DNA of 64,000 nt. It comes from Platerodrilus igneus. Lineage: Eukaryota; Arthropoda; Insecta; Coleoptera; Lycidae. A program made the position numbers and the translations under genes. Below, piece after piece: positions 11,435-24,000 of the stretch. The notes beneath the pieces are model-generated. The model worked only from the letters and a program-made list of their open reading frames with translations, did not search any database and had not been told where the DNA came from. Numbering within the stretch: the first letter of the stretch is position 1; the number at the start of each line of letters is the position of its first letter. The stretch is taken from contig JARFIW010001108.1 in assembly GCA_036346225.1 (NCBI GenBank), forward strand, positions 3,432,501 to 3,496,500. The letters run 5' to 3'.

Positions 11435-11637
11435 AATCGTACCGTCGAAAATTAATAGAATCTTTCTAGTATCTGTAACTCGCGCCTACTTAGAAAAATA
11501 CTGCCTTGGGTGTCCGCATGACTTCCGAATCCTAGCGGTTAAGTGGGGTAAATAACTTCTGTAACTATAAATAAAATTGTCTCTCTGTATGTTAGACTTT
11601 TATGAGTTCGCACGTCTACACCTTGTCTATTTCTAAC

Positions 11638-11925
11638 TCCTACATTTGGTTTTTCAATGCTCCACCCGAAGGTACTACAATGGCCAGGAAGCGAGTTTTT
11701 TTTACCTGAAAAATTTTGAATTTTGCCGAACCTTTGCTGTTCCAAACGTGCGTGACAACACTCACACGAAACCTCCATTTTACCTCTCATCCAAACGAGG
11801 GCGTATTTTTGTGGAAAATGCTCGCCTAACATTTGTCAAGCGAACCGTTTCCGAATTTGAACCCGGGACCTTGGGTATAGTAGTCACACGCATACCAACT
11901 ACACCACGGAGCCGCCCTTTATTGC
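11638..11925 (-). repeat. tRNA-derived SINE copy b, near full length
   Basis: Read on the minus strand it begins with a tRNA-like head: Pol III A box TGGTGTAGTTGG (complement of 11895-11906) and B box GGTTCAAATTC (11853-11863). A unique body follows (gatgagaggtaaaatgg, gtgagtgttgtcacgcacg, cgcttcctggccat) ending with gtaccttcgggtggagc. The A/B-box spacing fits a tRNA-derived promoter. The source tRNA is uncertain. Confidence 0.85.
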
Positions 11926-14420
11926 TAACTAAAAACTCTTGAAATTTAGCATATAACCTAAATTGGTACATCAAGCATTGAACTCTCAAGGCAGATTCAA
12001 AATATCATTAATAGAGTACTATTTAGGGACAGGTTTTCCATACATTTAACGCATGAATTCTCCTCACTTAATTACATCTACCCCACGCGCTGAGTGATCA
12101 CTTGGATAAGCCCTTCTTCCTATTTACGTGCACTGTTGATGTATGAAATATTGTTGTTTTGAGATTTGTTCCTCTATTTCTAATATATACTACACCCTAG
12201 ATAGCGGGAACCCATGCGTAATAATTTTTATGATTTGGACATGTAGATTTTTTTACTAACCCCGACAATGAAGTTGAGTTCTTATGGAGCCGCAGTCCAT
12301 ACTCTCAGCAGATTTTTGTCACATGGGTCTTACAATTTTAGTAGTGCCCTTAAAGAATAAGGTTGAAAGTGTGGTGAAGATAAAAAGATCTAATTAGAGG
12401 TTCAATTTGTTTCATATCATTCTCCTAAGCGCGATAAAAACTCGCCAAGACTGTATATCGCGTATTTATGCCTATTAAAACATTTTATTCTTAGTATGTA
12501 ATTAATAACTTATAAACTAAACAAGACCGAATTCAGAAAACAAGGAAATATCTTTAACTTTTAACCAAAGCACAGTAAATTTAATGAATATAAAATGTGT
12601 AAACTGGTTATCCAATATTCGAAAATGCATGTTTCAATTAAATGAAATAGCACGTAACATCTATCTTCCATACTAATGGTTTTTATATACTCCAGATCAT
12701 TGAAAGAGCGAAATATCAAGTACTTAAGAGTACTGTCTACCATTTTGCATACGCTTTCCCTAGTAACTTAAGAACAAAGGATTTTTCAAATTATTCAAAC
12801 CTTTCTGCTTGTATAAGGGCGCTTTAGGTTTCTTCTTGAATGTTTTCTTTTTAATGTTGATACTTGTCAGACGAAGAATCTGCTAACCATTTTTTTTAGA
12901 TTAATCTGGTTTTAATTGCTGTCATCAGCGTTGTTACTTCACAGATAACGCTATTAATTAATTGAGATGATTGGTTAATTTATATACCCAACTTATACTT
13001 CTTATTTTCTATGGATGGTCGCATAATTTTCAACTCATTCAGAATTATTCATTCTAGCTGCATTTATTTTCCTTCTTCCTTGAATTTTATAACAACGCCT
13101 ATGATACATTTACTCATCAATGGTTGTCGATTCAGATAACTTCTTCTCTTACTGCAGTTTGCAAATATTTCCTTTTCGTCCATTCTATGTAGGATCGTGT
13201 ATTGTAAGCTCCCTCTAACCATACCTTTCTGATTCCGCACTTCAAATATTTATATTGTTTTATGTCTTTTTGAATATCAAAATCCCACATTTATACAGCG
13301 CTATACTCCACGAGAAATTTATTATGATTCTTTTTAGCATTTATCGGAGTGTGTTCGTTTTTGTTAAGGGTCTTCCTTATATTTCTCATACAAATTGCAG
13401 GTGTTCAAAACTGTATATTTGAACGCTGAATCACTGCTGTGGTATTCCAAATATGACTTTGAAAAAAAGGAGTTTAGTACGTTTATCGGAAAAAATCCCC
13501 ATCAGTTACAAAAATTCTGTCAGTTGTGCAATTTGTTTACAAAAATGAAACCATCAATCAAGTTTAAAGAACTATGCCGAACATAAGCATTTTTTTTAGT
13601 TTTCAAATAGTTTAATATGGTAGATCCTTAGTTCAAATTTTCCCAAACTACGGTTTGACGTCCATATGACAAGAATTAGTTCGAAGCTCTAATTTGAATG
13701 TTCATGGAACAGGGTGAATATTTTTTATAACACCAATTAGCATCGAATACTCTTCCAAAAGAGGACTTTTCATTAAAGTAATGTAACGGGCTACTACTAC
13801 CGCGTTTCTTTAATTTAAAACAAGTAATAATAATGGTCTTTATTAATCACTGTTCACAAGTCTAATTAACAGTATATGCCTTATTTATAGATGTTTTCAG
13901 TCCACTCAACAATGAAGCACTATTACACTAATGAATTTACAAGCACTAATATCTTCTTAAACTAACTCCTTTACCATAGGTTCATTAACAACACTAACAC
14001 AACTATTTGTTTATACACTTCTATTTATTTATGTATACTACAAGCTGCATGTACATTAGACACAGCATATCACATTTATGTACACTTCTAAAAGCTCAAA
14101 ACTACTATTACTTCACAACGTTATAATTTATATACGACATTCGAGTATAGACTGACCCTTGCATTTCTTAGCGGTCTTATATATACTCAGATTTAAATAT
14201 ATGACTCATCTTCTGGTAATTACGAGAAACTTCCAGGTCTATTGAGAATAAACAGTGCCGGCGGCGTTTTGTGTGTTTTGACTTCTAGAAGAATTCTCGT
14301 ATCCTGAAAACTATGCAGAGCCTACAGCGCTTGTGTGTTTGGTGGGTTGCCTAGTTTCGCCCAAAATATAGAATTAACTCCTAAAGATTTTCTTTTAATG
14401 ATTTTTTAAGATTTCCTACG
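11926..14420. other. No gene seen; AT-rich
   Basis: Nothing coding recognised. Short frames at 12561-12743 (minus) and 13395-13586 (plus) show no family features and look like chance frames. Confidence 0.45.
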
Positions 14421-14437
14421 TAGATGATTTCCACAAA

Positions 14438-14830
14438 GTGCCTGAATCATTCAGGGAAGAAGCTCCAACTAAAGCCACTGCAAATCATTGGCATAGTGAA
14501 TTCAATCGTGGTCGTATTTCGTTAGCGGATGAATTTAAAGAAAGTCTTCCAAAATCGGCTGTTGTGCCAGAAAACATCGCTGCTGTGCGAGAATTGATAT
14601 TGCAAGATCGTCATGTGACTTATCGTGAGATTCAGGCATTCCTAGGTATTAGTATGACAAGTATACATTTGATATTACGTAAATATTTAGCTGTGAAAAA
14701 TCTATTTGCGCGTTGGATCCCACACAGTTTGACAATCGCTCAATAAATGGAATGGAAAAAATGCTATGAAAATTGGTTCCAACGTATGCAAAAGTATACC
14801 AATCATCGTAGAGAATATCTTGAAAAGCAG
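14438..14830 (+). pseudogene. Mariner transposase relic lacking its catalytic core
   Basis: The frame 14438-14746 reads FREEAPTKATANHWHSEFN, RGRISLADEFKE, VPENIAAVRELILQDRH, VTYREIQAFLGIS and ARWIPHSLTIAQ, the N-terminal HTH half of a SETMAR/mariner-type transposase. After a stop, the same frame goes directly into WKKCYENWFQRMQKY and EYLEKQ with a stop at 14830-14832, which is the mariner C-terminus. The whole DDE catalytic domain between them, about 200 residues, is missing, so this is an internal-deletion derivative. It belongs to a different mariner lineage from the one at 2513. I could not place clear TIRs. Confidence 0.85.
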
Positions 14831-14832
14831 TA

Positions 14833-15900
14833 AAGAAGTTTTTACACCTTAAGTTTTGTTTTTTACTTATTCCCGATACATATCGAATACTCCTCGTATT
14901 GATGATATTGACCCTTATTCAGCGTCATCACGCCTATTTCATTGGTATGTTAAAATAGAAAAATATTCGGAGATTAATGTTATTCTAGTAAACGCTTTTA
15001 GTATGAATAAGAAGAACAACAAATTATTTCGGAAAAATATTTTTTGCTAATGGAAATAGCTTACTAATTATAATATATTGCAACTAATGCATTTGAACAC
15101 AGATTCCTTAGGATCTTCAAATCTTTTGCGTTAGAAATAGAGATTAAAGAAGAATCAAAGTTGTCTGCAACCGTTATACACATCAGAGTATGTGCCACTA
15201 GGCCATCGCAACTTCCAAATTTTAACATCATAAGTTGTGTATAATAAGCAATTTTATAAATCGTCGTTAACTTTGATTTGGTTATTTATTTATCATGCTG
15301 GTCTCATAATCAAAGTATCATACATTTAAGCTTTCGCTGACAAATTGATAATCATTTTCATTACTTACAATCATCGGTGGTGGCTTACAGACTTCAGGTG
15401 TTTTATCTAATTGTTTTTAGGGCTTTGATCTACTTTTCTGGATATTCAGTAACCTTTCGTTCACTTTTATTTTTGGGTTTTGGTAGAAACCAATCCGTTT
15501 CTATAACAATAAGATTCTATTCTTCATCCTAATTTGCTGGGCTATAGGATTTCTATCAATTAAAGGTTTTTTGTATTTGACTGCGGTAGTTTCTTGTTTT
15601 ATGTTTGTATAAGAACTACACCTTTTTAGAGATTCAACTTCATTCAAAACTTGCAGTACTTGCACTTGCATATTGGTGATAACTCCATTCTCTGGAGTCT
15701 GCAGAACAAGTGTTAATAAAGGTTTTAAAATAACACCATCATTCTGGTTAGTTTCTATTAATGCTTGTCGTAGCTGAAACATGGAATTTTTGCGATAGTC
15801 TGAAGATCATAAACGATACCACGGATTGTCTGATATCTTCTTGTTATAATCACTTTGAGAATGCTCCGAAGCCTCTGTACTGATATAGAACTCATCATCA
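14833..15900. other. No recognisable gene; one unassigned 93-codon minus frame
   Basis: A minus-strand frame at 15501-15782 encodes a hydrophilic, possibly helical peptide (ENGVITNMQVQVLQVLNEV). I do not recognise it, and it could be a chance frame or an exon of an unknown gene. The rest shows nothing. Confidence 0.25.
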
Positions 15901-15904
15901 TAAG

Positions 15905-16267
15905 GTCTTTAGTCCTGCAACTGGTTAGACGCGTACCTCCATCACTTCATATTCTGAACTAATCTACACATTTTCCGAAATTCCCACAGTTTGCAACTTT
16001 CAATATCTGCGTGTAATAGTCTGATCTTGGTCTACCTTTCTATTTTCCTACCTCTGCTTCTAATATATCCTGCACAATTCCCCAAAAAAGTCTTAAAACG
16101 TGTCGAACGTTTCTGAAGGACAACATTGCAAATGGCTTTCACTTTTTTCCTATCTGCTTCTCCTGCTGTCCCTAATTCATAGCCTCAGCTCCACACATGT
16201 GCTTTCAACAACTTTTTCTTGTTACTATGTTTGTTGTCTAAGAACATAGCCACTGCTCTTTCTCGTT
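15905..16267 (-). pseudogene. LINE-B 3'-end fragment
   Basis: The minus strand contains RKSC.KHMC, FAMLSFRN, LRLFWGIVQDILEAEVGK, then GRPRSDYYTQIL and the terminal tail with CRTKD and an ATG-repeat-like end. It corresponds to the fragment in pogo at 8290-8730. Heavily decayed. Confidence 0.65.
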
Positions 16268-16960
16268 ATATACAGCTCGGTTCCCTTTCAATTGTTTTCT
16301 AAATATATACCCTATTTCACCTATGTTCAGCGGTATCTGAAGGGGGTTAAGCAATCACTGGTTATCATGATCTCCCAACACTTGAACATTTGCCGAATTA
16401 ATAGTTTTCCAATAAATTTTTTCGCACAACCAACATTAGTTGAATATATTGCAAAACCAACACCTATAGTTGTTTATAATAATGATCAGGTTTAGGCGCA
16501 ATTATTTTTATTTTTATTTATTTTTATTCTGTGTTGGAACTGGTTGGACGTGTACCTCCATTAATTTCTATTCCGAGTTACCCTACACATTTCCCTGAAA
16601 TTCTGACGGTCCAGATACAGCTTGGTTCCCCTTTCATTGTTTTCTAAATATATACCGTATCGATATTCAGTGGTGTGTGAAGGTGGTCAAGCAATCTGTG
16701 GCTACCAAGAACCCCCAACACGTGGACATTTGCAAAATAAATAGTTTTCCAGTTAGTCGTTTTATACAATGAACATTAGTTGAGAATAGTGCAAAACCAA
16801 CACCTGTAGTTGCTTATAATAATCATCAGGTTTAAGTACAATTATTTTTTTTGTCATTAGGTTTCCCGTCTTGGAATTGGTTGTCGTGCACCTCATATTC
16901 TGCGCTAACCTACACATTTCCATGAGATTCCCACAGATTACATCTTTGACTATCTGAGTG
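16268..16960 (-). repeat. Two tandem copies of a roughly 347-bp unit ending in a LINE-B tail
   Basis: Unit 1 (about 16268-16617) and unit 2 (about 16618-16960) share cttggttcccttt, ttctaaatatatacc, aatagttttcca, gcaaaaccaacacct and atcaggttta. Each then has a minus-strand LINE-B tail (complements of CYASNQF-like and cacatttccctgaa). A tandem duplication of a LINE 3' end with its flank. Confidence 0.75.
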
Positions 16961-17627
16961 TAATTGTCTAACCTAGGTTTATCTCAACCTCTCTTTTTCC
17001 TATCTCTACTTCTAATATATTTCGCAGTACTCCCTTACGCCTTAATATGTGACCCATCATCCTACCTCCCTTATTTTTAATTGTTTTCCACATGTTTTTT
17101 TCTTCCCTTACTATTTCAAGAACCTCTTTGTCTTTAACTTTGTTTGTCCATGATGCCTTCATCATACGTGTGTAGCATCACATTTCAAAGGATTCTGTCT
17201 TTTTCCTGTCCGCTTCTTATACTGTCCAAGTTTCATATCCGCACAGTGCTGTGCTCCACACATATGTTTTATATGTTTTATATGTTTTATATGTTTTATA
17301 TCTTTTATATCTTTTGCGCTACTCCCATCTGGATATTTGGCTTCCCAGCTAACAAAATTCCTTAACCTTTTGTAAGTTTTTGTTTTTTATCCCCCCCCCC
17401 CTACATACTAGTACTTTAGTTTTGTTTTTGTTAATTTTCATACCGTAGCTGCATCTAATTCTTCCTTGCTAGATGCTAATACCGTCACATCATCTGAAAT
17501 CTAAGCACATCAATCTTTTATCCATGTCTTTGTGCATTTGAGAGTATTCATTGCATCATAGGCCACATCCCTGTCTCATCCCGTTCCCAATTTTTACTTC
17601 ACTACACTCTTGCTCTACCGTGCTACG
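16861..17627 (-). pseudogene. LINE-B RT: motifs B to C-terminus
   Basis: The minus strand, from 17627 downward: VEQECSEVKIGNGMRQGCGL (about 17545-17625), the catalytic-loop equivalent SDDVTVLASSKEELDAA (about 17450-17510), MKINKNKTKVLV, FEM.CYTRMMKASWTNKVKD, EEKNMWKTIKNK and GGRMMGHILRRKGVLRNIL (open frame 17165-16968), then the tail to 16861. The upstream half of the same element is at 18960-20600, beyond repeat R. FADD is altered to ISDD. Confidence 0.85.
17263..17316. repeat. 9-bp tandem repeat (atgttttat)n
   Basis: Four atgttttat units followed by two atcttttat variants, inside the LINE-B C-terminal region. A microsatellite-scale expansion. Confidence 0.9.
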
Positions 17628-18955
17628 TACCTAGAGGTAGCCGGAAGGAAAGTAAATACAAGACCAACTATCAAACGTAGAGAGTGGGGGGATTCACCTA
17701 AATACCAAAAAAAAAATTAAAGCACGTCGCCCACCATTATCTATTAACAAATAAAAATAAATAAAAGATTCTGTACCTACAAGCAAAAGAAATAAATTTA
17801 GAGTTACTCTTTTACAGCAAGCAATTATATTATACGGACAATTTAGTAATTTAGATACGAAGTGCGCATCTCGTATTTTACACAAAATAAAATTAATCAG
17901 TAGTAAATAAACATGTGAGAGCTTTTGTCAAGCATTTTTAAAATTTCACCTAATACTTTTTGTAAAATAAACTCTTCGGTAGAAAAGAATTAACGTGTGA
18001 GAGCTTTTGTCAAACATTCTTTTAAATTGTACCTAATCCCGTTTGTAAAATAAACCAATCAGTAGAAAAGAATAAGCGTATGTCTGTCAAACATTTTTAA
18101 CAATGGTACATCACACCTGTAGAGCAATAATATCTATTCGCAGCAACAAACAATAGTTCTACAGTGTCACGTTCCTTATCACGTAACTAAATCAAACGCT
18201 GATACGGAATATACCATTGATATACACAAAAGAAAACAAGTTGTATACCTGTATGAGTCTGGATACTTAGTTTGCACGTCCTCGGGAGTGAATCAGCACC
18301 GCATCGCCACGGTCGTCGGGGTCCATCTACGCTATTACCATAACGGCACCAGCGATCTACAGTCAACGGCAGATGGTCTGTGGCAAAGAATAGTTGGGCC
18401 TACATAAAACAAAAGAACTAATTTGGCCCCCAGCTAAAAAGCTCCTACTTGTCGAACCAAAAAGGACGTGCATTGCTTTTGACGTACGGTGACGAATAAT
18501 GTAGCAAATATTTCTACGCACAAGCTGCAGAATCAAATTCAAAAATAGGTTCAAATAACACGAGTTCAAACTGCAACATTTTTGCGTTATCGAAAGCGCG
18601 ATTAGCAAGCTGGAAAACACGCTATCAAATAGGTAGGATCTATCAACTCGACAAGTCTTTAAATGAGATACACAGGAGAAACAATTATACGCGGTTGTAA
18701 TGTATAACAAGATAACGGGTACCTAAAAAAGGATATAAACTATTTAGTTTTAGCATAAGCTGTACGTTTAAAGCTAAGTGATTAGAGTTAAAATTATTGT
18801 TAAAGCGGGCTTAGGAATTAACAAGTAAAATATACAGGATATTGATGAAGGATTTAAGAATAGCAACGTAGTTGATTTAACAAAATTATCGTAAAGCGGA
18901 CTTATGAATTAATAAGGAAAAAGGGAATTTATTTAAATGAAATAACCAAGTACCG
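17628..18955. mobile_element. Repeat R, copy 1: 1.3-kb non-coding element inserted in LINE-B
   Basis: This segment separates the LINE-B motif A region (18997-19235) from its motif B region (17545-17625) and is closely similar to 29187-30570 in the same orientation (shared gtagccggaag, agtgggggg, tacgaagtgcgcatctcg, cagcaacaaacaatagttct, aaaacaagctgtatacctgt). It contains three imperfect 80-83-bp tandem units beginning at 17884, 17964 and 18047. No coding frame or TIR was found, so its class is unknown. The minus frame 18363-18710 lies within it and looks like chance. Confidence 0.8.
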
Positions 18956-20600
18956 GAAATGAACGTAACAAGCGCTGTTTGCTTTTTGTATAAGCTATGA
19001 ACTATCCATCTATCCCTAAAGCTTATTTCAATCTTTTTGAGTACTTCGAACACTTCTTCAATTTTACATTGTCGACTGCTTTTTCCAGATCTACAAACCC
19101 TATATACAAGCTTTCTTCTTTTTCTATTGCCATTTCCATTATCACTTTCAGAGCTAAAATATCCTTCCGTGTTCTCCTGTTTCGTCTAAATCCAAATTGA
19201 TCTTTTTCTAGTATTTCTTCAGCCCGTTTTTCCATCCGTCTTGGTACAATTCTAGTTCATATTTTTGACACATATGCTGTCAAACTTATTGTTTGAAATT
19301 TTAACATCTTTTGGTGTAGTGATTATGATGTTACGCTTGAAATCTTTGAGTATCGCGCCTGCCTCATAAATACAATCTACAAGTTGGAAGGTACGTTCTG
19401 TTACTGCTTGTCCAGCGGCTTTTAGAGTTACTGCCTGCACTTTATCTATACCCGGTGCCGTACCATCTAAGTATAGAATATCCCATGTCAACTTTTTCAA
19501 TGTCTGATTCCTATTCTAGTGCTGTTTGTTTTTCTCCTGCATATAAATTCCCTATATATTCTTGCCATCTAACCACGTTATCTACATTTTCTACAATGAT
19601 GTCCCTTCTGCGTCCCTTATATTTTTGCAAATAGTTTTATATCCCTAAAATTTGTTCTAATTAGTTTGTGTGCTTTGTCTGTTTTTCCTATTTCCATCTA
19701 AGTTTGTACCTCTTTGCATTTCTTATCAATCCATTGTTATTTAGCTTTCCTGAATTTGTAAATAATTTCCCATATAATGGTTTTGTATCTGTTTTCCTGC
19801 TTCGTTTGTTCTGCATTTGTATTTTCGTCTTTCTCTATTAATTTCAGGATATTCTTTATTATTCATGGTTTCTTTTTTTTTGTATATGCCCCAGAATATC
19901 TCTTGGCGCCATCATGTCTAGACTGGATTTAATTAGTATCAGAAGTTTTCCCGATATCTTACAGCAATTTATTTTACTCTTTCAAATCTTTCGTGGATAT
20001 CTATATCTTTTAGTTTCTCAAAGTCGAAGTACCTTTTTCCATCCTTTTTTCAAATTTTTAGTTTATGGTCACCCTCATAATTACGATGTTGTAGTCAATG
20101 TCTATATCTGCTTCTAGGCAACTTCAACGATTTTCACCTGATTCTTAAACCGTTATCTAACAAGAATGTAATCTATTTGATATCTTCCTATATCTCCAGG
20201 CATGCTTCACGTGACTCGTTTTCTAGCATGATGTTGAAATATTGTGTTTGTGATGGTTAAATTGTTTGTGTCGCAAAATTTTAACAGCCTATTTCCCTTT
20301 CATTTCTCGTGCCTTAACCAAATAAACCTATTACCGCTCCTTCCCTACTCTCACCTATCACTGCATTAAAATCCCGCGTAATTATTAAATTTTTCATCCC
20401 CACACCCGAATTTTCCTCCTCCGATCCTGTATGAATTGCCCTACAGTTTCCGCTTTAAAAACACCCCGTCGGTGGCCATCAAACTTTGCTGATCCCTATT
20501 ATGCCTAAAGCTAACCTATACATTTCATGTTCTCTAGCTTACCTATTTGCTGCACACTTCTGACATACAACGCTCCGACTCACAAAGTGTTCCCAACTCT
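18956..20600 (-). pseudogene. LINE-B: endonuclease and RT N-terminal half
   Basis: Minus strand, from 20600 down. Endonuclease pieces: MKNLIITRDFNAVIGESREG, GTRNERE, TQTQYFNI and EDIK.ITFLL (about 20130-20400). Then RT: DGTAPGIDKVQAVTLKAAG and ILKDFKRNIIITTPK (ORF 19500-19252), DQFGFRRNRRTRKDILAL, YIGFVDLEKAVDNVK (ORF 19235-19023), and FEVLKKIEISFRDRWIVHSL near 18970-19045. The first RT Asp is present. Frames are broken by stops and shifts. It continues at 17627 past repeat R. Confidence 0.85.
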
Positions 20601-20732
20601 TTTTCTAAACTTTTCGATCACATCCTCCGAAGTAGTCCCTCCCCTCGAGAGATCCAAATGGGGAACTATTTTAACGTTGAATTTTTTATCCCAGAGTATT
20701 ACATCTTCTTAAATACTTGGGAGATAATGTGG

Positions 20733-21050
20733 TGTTTTCCTGTTGGCGTCGACGTGGATCATTGTAGTAAGCGAAAGACTACAAATCTCAAGGGGCCTGG
20801 GTTCGAATCCCGACACAGCCGCCTGCTTGAAAAATGGCAGGTGAGCATTATTCACAAAAATTACGACCTCGATCGGATGAGAGGTTAAATGGAGGTCTCG
20901 TGTGTGAGTGTTGTCACGCACGTTAAAGATCCCTACCTTGCCTAGAACGGCAAGGGTTCGACAAGATTCTAAATTTCCGGGCAACAAAAAACTCGCCTCC
21001 TGGCCAATGTAGTACCTTCGGGTGGAGCATTGGAATTGTAAATGCACGGT
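20733..21050 (+). repeat. tRNA-derived SINE copy c, full length
   Basis: The B box GGTTCGAATCC at 20800-20810 is perfect; the A box near 20745 is degenerate. The body contains cgatcggatgagaggttaaa, gtgtgagtgttgtcacgcac, gttaaagatccctacc, ctcgcctcctggccaatgta and the end motif gtaccttcgggtggagcatt. The minus frames 20709-21047 and 20969-21178 are SINE shadows. Confidence 0.88.
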
Positions 21051-24000
21051 GGTTTTCTGTTGCCTTGGACATCGCAGTTGTGTGTCTTAGAATGCCATAC
21101 CGATCCCTCTCTAAGCACCGAAAGAGCTGCTGCTTTCTTTCGGGAACCTGTCTTAGGCTGGTTTGTCACCAAAGACACTCAATAATTCGGTTAAACCTGT
21201 AGTTCGGCTCTTTAGATCATTGTAACTGGCAATCCATTCTACCCGTTCTAGTAGTCTGGAACTTTTTCAAGGTGCAGGTCCATTCAGAATGGGATATAAA
21301 ACTATTGTACTAGAATTGACCATATTAAAAAATAAATTGATAATACTTTATGAAGAACAAAAAGTGGTGAATTGCCCAAGGAAAAGGTTAAGTATTTGGA
21401 ATTAAACGATTTTGGAAGGTACATTTTTGGAGCTCAGAAAAGAGATACTAAACAGGGCAGTATTGTGTCTATAAAATGCGAAAGAACCAGTTAGAAGTTA
21501 TTATCGGGTAGTGGCTTTGGACAATACTTATAGTTAAAATCTAATTTTTGCTTATGGTCTCAAACAATTAAAGAATATGATGCAAGACTACAAGCTTCAT
21601 AAGCATCATGTGATTCACTTTCCATTCAGGGTCGGCTTGTGGTTAATTTACCTAAAACCTTGGAATTCTTTGTAAATACTAAGTTTGTTGGTCTGATTAA
21701 AGCAAGATATACAAACATAAAATGTCTGCACATCACGTTTTTGCTAGAAACACACAAATATTTGCATGCCAATTTAATCTGTGACGTCAACCATTGAGCA
21801 AACCTTTACAACTTTCCCTCAACCCATTAAAGTACCCTGGCAAACATAATTAACACAGTAATCACAATCTTATTTGCAGATAATTGCAGGAAATTAGTTA
21901 TACCTTACTTCTGTAGTTAAATTTATAGAACTCTATGCATCATAGGAGTAGAGTTTATACCACAATAGACCTCGAAAACAAGTATGAGTGAATTCGCAGT
22001 AACAAACCATAATTAATCAATTTCCTTGATACTCAAAATACGAGGTCTTATTTTTTATTAGCTTCTTATTTATGTATAATGGATGTCTCGTTTACCACAA
22101 TTTTTTTAATATAAATATGACACTACGTCTTCTTCTTTTTTAGTGTTGCAGTGCAAATCCTATTAATAAAAGTTTACTCTTTTTTGACAGTGAATGTTTC
22201 TTTACTTGGAGATGATTTTTTTCTTTTATTTACAGATCATTTCTCTGTTTACTTTTATTTCTTCTACGGTGTTTTTCTCTTTTTTTTTACAAGGCATGTG
22301 GTGCGATTCACGCCTATTTAGTCCAGATTGACAATGAAGTTGTTGTTTACATACAGCACACATGAAGCTATAAGTACGGTAAATGAAAATGGAGATAGGA
22401 AGTAAACAACGTAAATTGCACTTCATCATAACGCACTGACCAGTCACTTCGTCTTCTATGTACGTCAGTCCAGTGTAGCTTGACCATCATCACGCTTGTT
22501 CCATCTAATTTGTAAACCCTCGCCTATCGTCGCACTTCTAATGGGTGGAAGCAATGAATTACATCACTATGACGCAAAATACAATAATAAATATAATTAA
22601 TTCTCCGAGTTGTGCTGGGAACTCAAAACCACATAGCAAACATAATTATGAAAATAAAGTCCTTGAATAGCGAAATGAGGCACCACAACCTTCCCAAATC
22701 ATTCCAGTCCAAAGAGTTAACTTTTTCTTTGGCGATTCGCCACTTTTCGTTTCTATAAAGTGTTATGAAACTCGCTTTTGATCTTGTCAATTCTAGTACA
22801 ATAGTTCCATTCTTGCATTTGACTGTGAAAGAGCATGTCAGAGCGTTTTCAGAGTGCTTACAATTTGAAGCCTAAGTGCTATCATTTACGATAAGTAATA
22901 TCAGAGGATCCGCAGTATCGACCAGGGTTGTCAAACTATTGCAAAAGCTTCATGGTTCAATTGCAACAAGGATAAATAAAAACTAATACGAATAATAGCA
23001 TTATTTTAACACCTTCACTAATACCTGATCCGCAGACGCCAGAAAATAGAATAATCGCCAACTGAAAGTGCAACGACAGCATGTCTTGACATTGAACAGC
23101 TAAAAGGGCAAACAATTATTACACACTCCCAAAACCAGAAACAAGTGCAGTCAATACAAAAGAGGTATTAACCAAGAAGAAATCCTATAGTCCAACCAAC
23201 CCGAATGAGCAAGAGAACTTTATTGTTAGAGAAAAAGATTGACTTCTACCAAAATCCAAAAATAAAAAAGAATTGAAAGCTACCACATCGCGAGGAAAAG
23301 TAGATGAAAACCCTAATGGGTGTTTGTAGCGTTAAGTGGGTATACGTATGTGCTTACTATGATTTGCGATTGCTTAATTCGTTAATTTTTAACATCGGAT
23401 GATACCTCGAACACTTACTTCCCACCCTTTTTTATGTTCTGTAGAGTTTTGTCTGGTCTTTCCTAACAGGTGAATTAAGCGAGGGCTAACACGGTACTAA
23501 CATGCAAAAGCTACGTGTTTGTGTTTGTTCAATTATTCTTGCAGTTTAAAAAAGATATATGAAATCTTGGCAATTTGTGGTTAATATCTAATTATCTAAA
23601 ATTTAATATTTGGTGGGTTTTGCTACTAAGCGTCTGTGGTTTCTACATTGTATGAATATCCAAGTATGTCTAGGATTTAAATTGTATTCCAACTATTTAA
23701 CACTGCATTTAATTTATTTAACTAAAGTTTGTAAAAACTTTTTCAGGATGACTGTAGAATAAAGTGTTCCTATTAGTTATTTTACGATTATTTACTTCAT
23801 ATTTATAAAACCTTCTTTAAGTAACATGATTTGGCCGTGAAACTTTACTAAAATATGTAATTTGTTTACCCTTTTTGTAGTTCACAATAATTTATAAACC
23901 TTAGTTCCGTCTTAATATGTATTTTACCATACATAACTTCCTGATTTCGTGGTTTGAGTTTATTACACGACGCTCTGCATTCATCGCATATTTATTACAT

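Noticed and set aside
15501..15782. 93-codon minus-strand frame as a conserved protein
   Set aside because: No domain recognised and nothing around it supports a gene; kept only as an unassigned frame.
18363..18710. 115-codon minus-strand frame as a gene
   Set aside because: Within repeat R; the homologous copy at 29949-30170 does not keep the frame.
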